Origin: Megascapheus bottae
Lineage: Eukaryota; Chordata; Mammalia; Rodentia; Geomyidae
NCBI GenBank assembly: GCA_024803745.1
Contig: JANJXV010000013.1
Span: forward strand, 4,340,001-4,404,000
DNA length: 64,000 nucleotides
Reading direction: 5' to 3'
Shown: positions 58,710-64,000 of the stretch, piece after piece
Position numbering within the stretch: position 1 is the stretch's first letter
Layout: every line of letters starts with the position of its first letter
Notes under the pieces: generated by a model
Seen by the model: the letters and a program-made list of their open reading frames with translations, nothing else
Database searches by the model: none
Told to the model about the DNA's origin: nothing
Program-made: the position numbers and the translations under genes

Positions 58710-58803
58710 AAGTTTCTGTCTCTCTCTGTCTCTTGGTCTCTGTCTCTGTCTCTGTCTCCATCTCTCTGTCTGTCTCTCTTTCTCTTGTCTCTCTCTCTCT
58801 CTT
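58710..58803. repeat. (TCTG/TCTC)n tract
   Basis: Imperfect TCTG and TCTC units, next to the 3' end of the following SINE. Confidence 0.88.
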
Positions 58804-58966
58804 TCTTTTGCCATTCCTATGGCTTGAACTCAGGGCCTGAGAATTCTCAAGGCTAGTGCTGGGTTATCCCTTCCAACTTTTTCTGTGTACATGGCACCAA
58901 AGAATTGAACCCAGGACTTCATGCATGCTAGGCAAGCACTCTACCACTAGGCCACACTCCCGGCCT
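58804..58966 (-). mobile_element. IDL-Geo SINE, internally shortened
   Basis: CTCTACCACTAGGCC near 58939 and AATTGAACCCAGGAC near 58903 mark the reversed ID half. The Geo half near 58815-58870 lacks part of its middle, so the copy is about 30 bp short. Confidence 0.82.
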
Positions 58967-59450
58967 CTCTATCTCTATTTTTGAGAGTAATTATGTATAA
59001 CTGTTGTTCAAAATAGTCAGTTTTCTTTTCTGAGTTGATTAATACCATCATGTGATTCTTCCGCTTTATTTGTTTTTATAATTTTTTTATAGATTGATTT
59101 AACATTTTGGGGCCAGCCTTGTATACCTAGAATAAGCCTCATTTTGTCGCAGTATATATTCTTTCATATGCAGATCAATTTTATTTTCTAACATAATAAA
59201 AGGATCTTCCTGTGCCTGCCTACTTTCATAATCAATATTGATCTGTTTTTCATTTTCTCTATTTTCTTATGCTGATATGCTTTAGTAATATTAGAAATGA
59301 GTAAGAAATTGACTCCAATTACTTTTGAGCATCTTGCATATTTTTTCAGTGAAATCATCTGGACCTGCTGAATTGTTTTTAATATTTTTCCTTTTTTATT
59401 TTTTTGAAATCTTTGGCTGTACTGCAAGTGAAACTTAAGGACCTTTTATT

Positions 59451-61892
59451 TGTTAGACAAGCCTACTTAGTAGACAAGCCTACTTAGGCCATATCCTCAG
59501 CTGTTTTTACTTTAGTGATTTTGCAAAAAGGATCTTACACTTTGTGTAAGATTGGTTGGAATTTCTTGGTATATATCGCATTTAATTTGTCTGTTTTGAG
59601 TTTCTCAGTTTCATGTATCTGTTTGTCTGTGGGTTGCTTGGTTAGATTTTCCTTCCTTCCCCTCCATTTCTTTCCTGTCTCTGTTCTCTTTTACTTCACA
59701 TATGTCCACAGTTGCTCTCTCGTTGATGATGGAGTGTGTGCTCTTGATATTAGCTTCTATTGCTTGTCCACTTTCTTTCGGTTTAAGATCTTCCTATTTC
59801 TTGGTAATATAAGAAGCATCCTATTGTGTTTCTAACATTTTGAGATGAGCGAGAGAGAGGGAGAGAGGGAGAAAGAGAGAGGGGGGAGGAGTGCTCTTTC
59901 CTTATTATGAGATAAAAATCCAGATTTCTTAATCAATCTCTGTAAGACATCTATTACTGCTGAGCGGGAGAGGGAACTGAAGCTCTCCACTGGTAGCTCT
60001 CTGGTTTCAAGGGCCAACAATATCTTCCGGCCACTATTGTTTCTGTGACCTCAGCTGACACCAGCATGGACTGGGATGAGCGAGTATGCACTTTTTATTT
60101 AGAGGCAGAGTTGCAAGTTCTTATCCAGCAGAAGGACCACTGGGAGAACACCCCAGCCCAAGGTGGATGGGTATCCCTCCCACGGAGAGCATAGTGTAGC
60201 TCTGGTGGCACCTACTGAGAGCACTGCTGACTGGATGGCTGTATGACTGTGGCATCAGATGAAAGTCCAAGATCCTTCTCGACCTTTCCCTATGCCATCC
60301 CTGCATAGAGGTAGGGAAAGCTCATTACAGACAGCCAGGGTTGAAAGACTAAGCTTCTGATTAGTCTTTGTTGGTGTGGGTGAGGTTGGGGTCACAGAGT
60401 TTTGTAGAGCATTTGACTGAAGCTAAACAGCTCTAATAGTCAAGCTTTGTGTCTTTCTAAGGCTACTCTTTTCCTGCTTGGAGAGTACAGGTCATTTGAA
60501 GGTATCTAATGATGATTCTCACTTTCTGACTTGTACAATCCCAACTCCAGACTATGAGAAGAAAAAAGATACCTTAGAAAATATACCATCGTATTATTTT
60601 TCAGATGATTTGTGGGTCTTCTACTTCTCCTTACTTCTTAGGAATCTGTTTTTGTTTAGTTTATAAATAATACCCAGGGTTCTTAGTTATTCTTGGTCTA
60701 AGAAATTGAGAAAGGCCCCCACATTGACTTCTTTTTCTTGGAAGTGGGAATATAGAATATTATTTGCTTAGGATTTGGCATTTTGTCCTTAGATTTAGGA
60801 CATAATTTGTACTACTCTGAATGATTTCACTCTAAACTACAAAATCTGTCTGGCAGTGCCACTGTAAACAGAAATTGGGCAGTAAACACAGGCTAAATGC
60901 AATGATCGTCAGTCTCATTCTAAGTACAAGCATGTATAACAAAGCTTCAGTCAATGTAGAAAATAATAATATGCATACTACCATAGTATTTCTCATGAGT
61001 ATATTACTTTATTATTATTGATAATATGAACAATAATGAAAACAAGAAATAGTAATAACAGCAATGATCATGAAAATAATAATAATAATAATTGATACCA
61101 TATTTGAGTGTCTGTTTCAAAACGGTTCAAGAATATCATGCCATTTACTTCTCTCTTTTGTAAAGAAGGATACAAAACACCTCCCTTTATAGAAGAAATA
61201 AAATAGCTTCCTGAGGGGTGAATTTGCTGACTGGTTATTGAGTTTTAATAGAGAATGAAGACTCATCTTCCCTGTGATTACTGACTGTAATAAGAAGGTA
61301 AGCTCTTCCTGCCAGTGTTAATGACCATACAATGAACACTGTGTTACGTCACTTGTGGGCATTTTATCCCATTCTTATGGCTTTGTTGCACATGGATTCA
61401 TTCCTATCTCCATTCAAAAAGAAGGAGGAAATAAGAGAGCAAGCATTTCTCTGCTTCCATTTTTGTAATCTAGAAAATATTCTCTGCTCATGTCTGCCCT
61501 CTCAGTGACCAGGGAACTGACCTTTATTGACTATCTCATAGGTGTTTCTTTGCTTGGTTATTTATTTCTTTCCAGTTAGGTTTGGCCAAAGTATGATCCC
61601 TGTAGGAAATCAGAAAGTAAGAGAAGAAAAACAACAGAATATTCATTTCCCACCAAGTACTGGTGGTGGGGTTCTGCTATACTTTAGCTCCAGTCAGCTC
61701 ATGCTTACTTCATGGCTCCAGCAATCAGCAGACTCAGTTGTTGTTTCTTCTCCTAATCTAGGGAAGGGTAAATGCTTCCTGCTCCAGCTCTTATGCCTCG
61801 TGTCTTCTTTCCTTTCTATTTCCTTCACTAAAGGAATATACATCTCTTTTTTCATGACATTGTCTGTAGAGTACCATTTAAATTATTACTGA
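59451..61892. other. 2.4 kb mostly single-copy stretch
   Basis: A purine (GA)n tract lies at 59848-59891. 60040-60340 is GC-richer but shows no supported frame. A MIR-like reverse fossil lies at about 61090-61215 (TATTTGAGTGTCTGTTTC, CTCCCTTTATAGAAGAAAT). A 116-codon frame at 61542-61892 has hydrophobic runs but no recognised family. Confidence 0.45.
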
Positions 61893-62126
61893 AACTGAGT
61901 ACTGATGGCTCATACCTGCAATCCTAGCTATTTAGAAGACTGAGACCTTAGGATTATTGTTAAAAGCCAGCCCAGGGATAAAAATCAGTGAGACTTTTAT
62001 CTACAGTTAACCAGAAGAAAGCTCAAAGTGGAGGTTTGGTGCAAATAGCAGAATGCTAGTCTTAAGCAAAAACGTCAAGTGTGAGTGAGAGGCCCTCAGT
62101 TCAAGTGATAACACTAGTGCAAACAC

Positions 62127-62163
<37 letters not shown>
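61893..62163 (+). mobile_element. B1-Geo SINE with (CA)n tail
   Basis: CTGATGGCTCATACCTGCAA, CCTAGCTATTTAGAAGACTG, TTATCTACAGTTAACCAG and CCCTCAGTTCAAGTG in order. The A-rich tail has become a (CA)n array at 62124-62163. Confidence 0.83.
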
Positions 62164-62165
<2 letters not shown>

Positions 62166-62254
62166 TTAATACACAGTAAACAGCATTTTAACTCAGGTCT
62201 GTGAGTCAAAAACTCTAACCTTCTTCTACTAAAATTAAACTGTGCTTAATATAT

Positions 62255-62375
62255 CTAACTTCCATTGCCCCAAAAGAAATGTACTTTTACCAGACTTAAG
62301 TACCTGTAACCCTTCTGTACATCATCTTTACAATAACAATGAAAATCTTAGAAAAATCTATCTAACATGAAAAAT
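62255..62375 (+). mobile_element. L1 3' end fragment
   Basis: CATTGCCCCAAAAGAAATG, AGTACCTGTAACCCTTCTG and TACATCATCTTTACAATAAC match the 3' end of the 8.7 kb older L1. Confidence 0.75.
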
Positions 62376-62495
62376 TACACCTAAGTTATGGAAAAGGCCA
62401 ATGGCTCACCTAAGAAGATTAACATAAGCTCAGGAGTAATTGTTTAAGTGGCCAAGTTTTTGGAAACATGTACTTATATTCTCAGAAGCAGAAAA

Positions 62496-62716
62496 CATGG
62501 TGAATTATTATTATTTATTTTTTTTTGCCAGTCCTGGGCTTGAGCTCAGGGCCTGACTACTGTCCTTGGACTTTCTCAAAGCTAGAGCTCTACCACTTGA
62601 GCCTCAGCACCACTTCCGGCTTTTTTCTATGTATGTGGTACCGAGGAATTGAACCCGGGTCTTCATGCATGCTAGGCAATTAGTAGGCCAAACTCCCAGC
62701 CCCATGGTGAATTATT
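62496..62716 (-). mobile_element. IDL-Geo SINE with 14-bp target duplication
   Basis: The element runs from about 62510 to 62702. CATGGTGAATTATT lies at 62496-62509 and 62703-62716, exact. B box is intact (AACCCGGGTC reversed, 62652). The A-box side is shortened: GCTAGGCAATTAGTAGGCC stands where other copies have about 12 more bases. Confidence 0.93.
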
Positions 62717-62990
62717 TTTAATTAGCATACATTAGTTGTATAAGAATTTTTCTGTGACCGTTCCACATTATGTATACTATGTATTCAGATGAATCTCACC
62801 CCCTCCGTCACTCTCCCTTATTCCATTTCCCCCTTCTTAAAATATTTTAACAGGTTTCTGTGTTCTATTTTCATACATGCAAATATGGACCATATGAATA
62901 TTCATCTTCTTTCACCCTCTTCAGTCAGCTATCCCAGCTCCTGCTGTGCCTACCTCACATGCCAAGGGAGCCTGCTTTACTTTCTTGTCG
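62717..62990 (-). mobile_element. Old L1 3' UTR fossil
   Basis: TAATTAGCATACATTAGTTG repeats the start of the 9.87 kb fossil, followed by TGACCGTTCCACATTATG. It directly adjoins the target site of the SINE at its left. Confidence 0.6.
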
Positions 62991-63015
62991 TGGTGTGTGT
63001 GTGTGTGTGTGTGTG
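62991..63015. repeat. (GT)n microsatellite
   Basis: Twelve GT units, uninterrupted. Confidence 0.93.
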
Positions 63016-63881
63016 AATTGCATCAAGGGATTTCACTGTGATTGCACTTAAATTGTCTTTTGCTAGAATAACCTGTAGGAACTTCTTTTGCGATGTTCCC
63101 AAAGTCAAATTTGGCAAGAGTTAACATCATATCTGATCATCACAGATATTTCATGTGGTGGTTTTTACTTTAATTAAGCCATATTGAATCAGTATTCACT
63201 GCAATGGACTCAAGAATTTAAGTATTTTATAGTTATGTTTTATGATGATCACAATAGCTCTTCTCACTGCAGGCATTAATAAAACATAATTGATCTTGGC
63301 TCCTAGGATTCACTTTCAGCTAAGGGACACAGCTCCCACCGTGGTCAATTAGCTCACAGTATTTTCAACAACACAAGTGACTTTTGCTTAATTGAGGTAA
63401 TTTTCTAATCACCTCCCTGGATGAGAGAAGGTAGCAAGGCATTTGTTAATATGGCTACCTCACATGACTGCTAACATGCAAGGTGAAGTTATTTTCTGTG
63501 ATTAAACAATTTAAGCAAATGAGTAGCAAGAAGACAATTTAGTGTCATGGGACTTGGAGGTTGAATTAAGATTCACCCTTTTCCCTGGGCTTTGGATTCA
63601 GGGCAGATAAAACCAATTGTTTCAGATTTGCACAGAAAATTCAGCTCCCTCAATACTTGTTCATTGGAGCTGAACAAACGCTGAAAAATGCCGTGAAGAG
63701 AATTGCACCCTCTCGTGGTAGAAAACTAGTTCAGCGAAGTTGTGGTGGTTCAGTGAGGCCAATCTGTTAACTTCCAAGGGTTCTAATCTCCCTAACCATT
63801 TTGTTCGTCAGAATTTTTATATAGGTTAGTAAATGTTAATTTAAATAAACATTTAACATGTGTAAAAAGTTTTAAGCCCAG
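63016..63881. other. Single-copy stretch, possible conserved blocks
   Basis: Repeat-free with homeodomain-type motifs (TTTAATTAAGCC near 63169, GTCAATTAGC near 63344, GCTTAATTGAGG near 63386). No gene. Confidence 0.4.
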
Positions 63882-64000
63882 GGGCTGAGAATTTGGCCTA
63901 GTGGTAGAGTGCTTGCCTAGCATGCATGAAGACCCGGGTTTGATTCCTCGGTACCACATACATAGAAAAAAGCCAGAAGTGGTGCTGAGGCTCAAGTGGT
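63882..64000 (+). mobile_element. IDL-Geo SINE cut by the window end
   Basis: Left half complete with A-box-like TAGTGGTAGAGTGC (63898-63911) and B-box-like GGTTTGATTCC (63937-63947). The Geo half begins at about 63973 and is cut off at GGCTCAAGTGGT. Confidence 0.92.

Larger units (their letters stand above)
56300..59450 (-). mobile_element. Ancient L1, ~3 kb, with several younger insertions
   Basis: Blocks in reverse L1 order: TTGCTGAGTAGTATTCCATG (56347), CTTCAGCATCATTTGTTGAA (57514), GGAATTCAGTAGAAATTATG (58198), AAACAGCAGGGGTGTAAAAG (58589), GTATACCTAGAATAAGCCTC (59121), AAATCATCTGGACCTGCTGA (59353). It is broken by the L1 at 56.9 kb, SINEs at 57.8 and 58.8 kb and microsatellites. Extension to about 59830 is possible. 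Far too decayed for a frame. Confidence 0.7.

Noticed and set aside
60284..60320. Inverted repeat CTTTCCCTA / TAGGGAAAG
   Set aside because: Nine-base arms of low complexity are expected by chance at this scale, and nothing nearby supports a function.
61542..61892. 116-codon frame with hydrophobic runs
   Set aside because: No recognisable family; AT-rich sequence often yields such frames.

Overview
The window is mammalian nuclear DNA that contains no gene I can recognise. I found no exon-like reading frame with splice sites, no CpG island, no structured RNA gene and no processed gene copy. The open frames present are short and are explained by L1 ORF2 remains, SINEs, simple repeats or chance. 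It reads as intergenic or deep-intronic sequence; which of the two, and which chromosome, cannot be told from the sequence alone.

The repeats point to a rodent of the superfamily Geomyoidea (kangaroo rats, pocket mice, pocket gophers). The commonest young SINE is a dimer: a left ID-like, tRNA-derived half (A-box-like and B-box-like motifs) joined to a right half that is not ID. This is the published description of the Geomyoidea-restricted IDL-Geo SINE. A second dimer here joins a B1-like (7SL-derived) left half to the same right half; I call it B1-Geo. An older family joins an ID-like module to one or two B1-like modules. Fossil MIR, L2 and old mammalian L1 copies form the background.

Layout: 1-8.7 kb is mostly single-copy, with L1 3' ends at 1.9-2.5 kb and a truncated L1 at 6.75-7.5 kb. 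8.7-16.5 kb holds older L1 remnants, an L2 at 14.7-15.5 kb and several SINEs. 16.5-20.4 kb holds an inverted (twin-primed) L1 followed by a second L1 in the opposite direction, making a long inverted repeat. 20.7-28.4 kb is SINE-rich and includes a candidate conserved regulatory element at 22.07-22.35 kb with clustered octamer motifs. 28.4-44.1 kb is mixed single-copy DNA with SINEs, a third inverted L1 at 32.3-33.5 kb and an L2 at 41.2-41.7 kb. 44.1-47.5 kb holds a twin-primed L1 with an exact 12-bp target duplication and a short L1 with an exact 18-bp duplication. 47.5-56.2 kb is SINE-dense and contains a candidate regulatory element at 53.56-54.0 kb with two inverted RFX-type half-sites. 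56.3-59.45 kb is one ancient L1 split by a younger L1, SINEs and microsatellites. 59.5-64 kb is mostly single-copy, ending in a SINE cut by the window edge.

The best biological leads are the two candidate regulatory elements. The rest of the interest lies in retrotransposon mechanism (three twin-primed L1s, nested insertions with readable target duplications) and in SINE modularity. All repeat-family and conservation statements were made by eye and need RepeatMasker and genome alignment to confirm.
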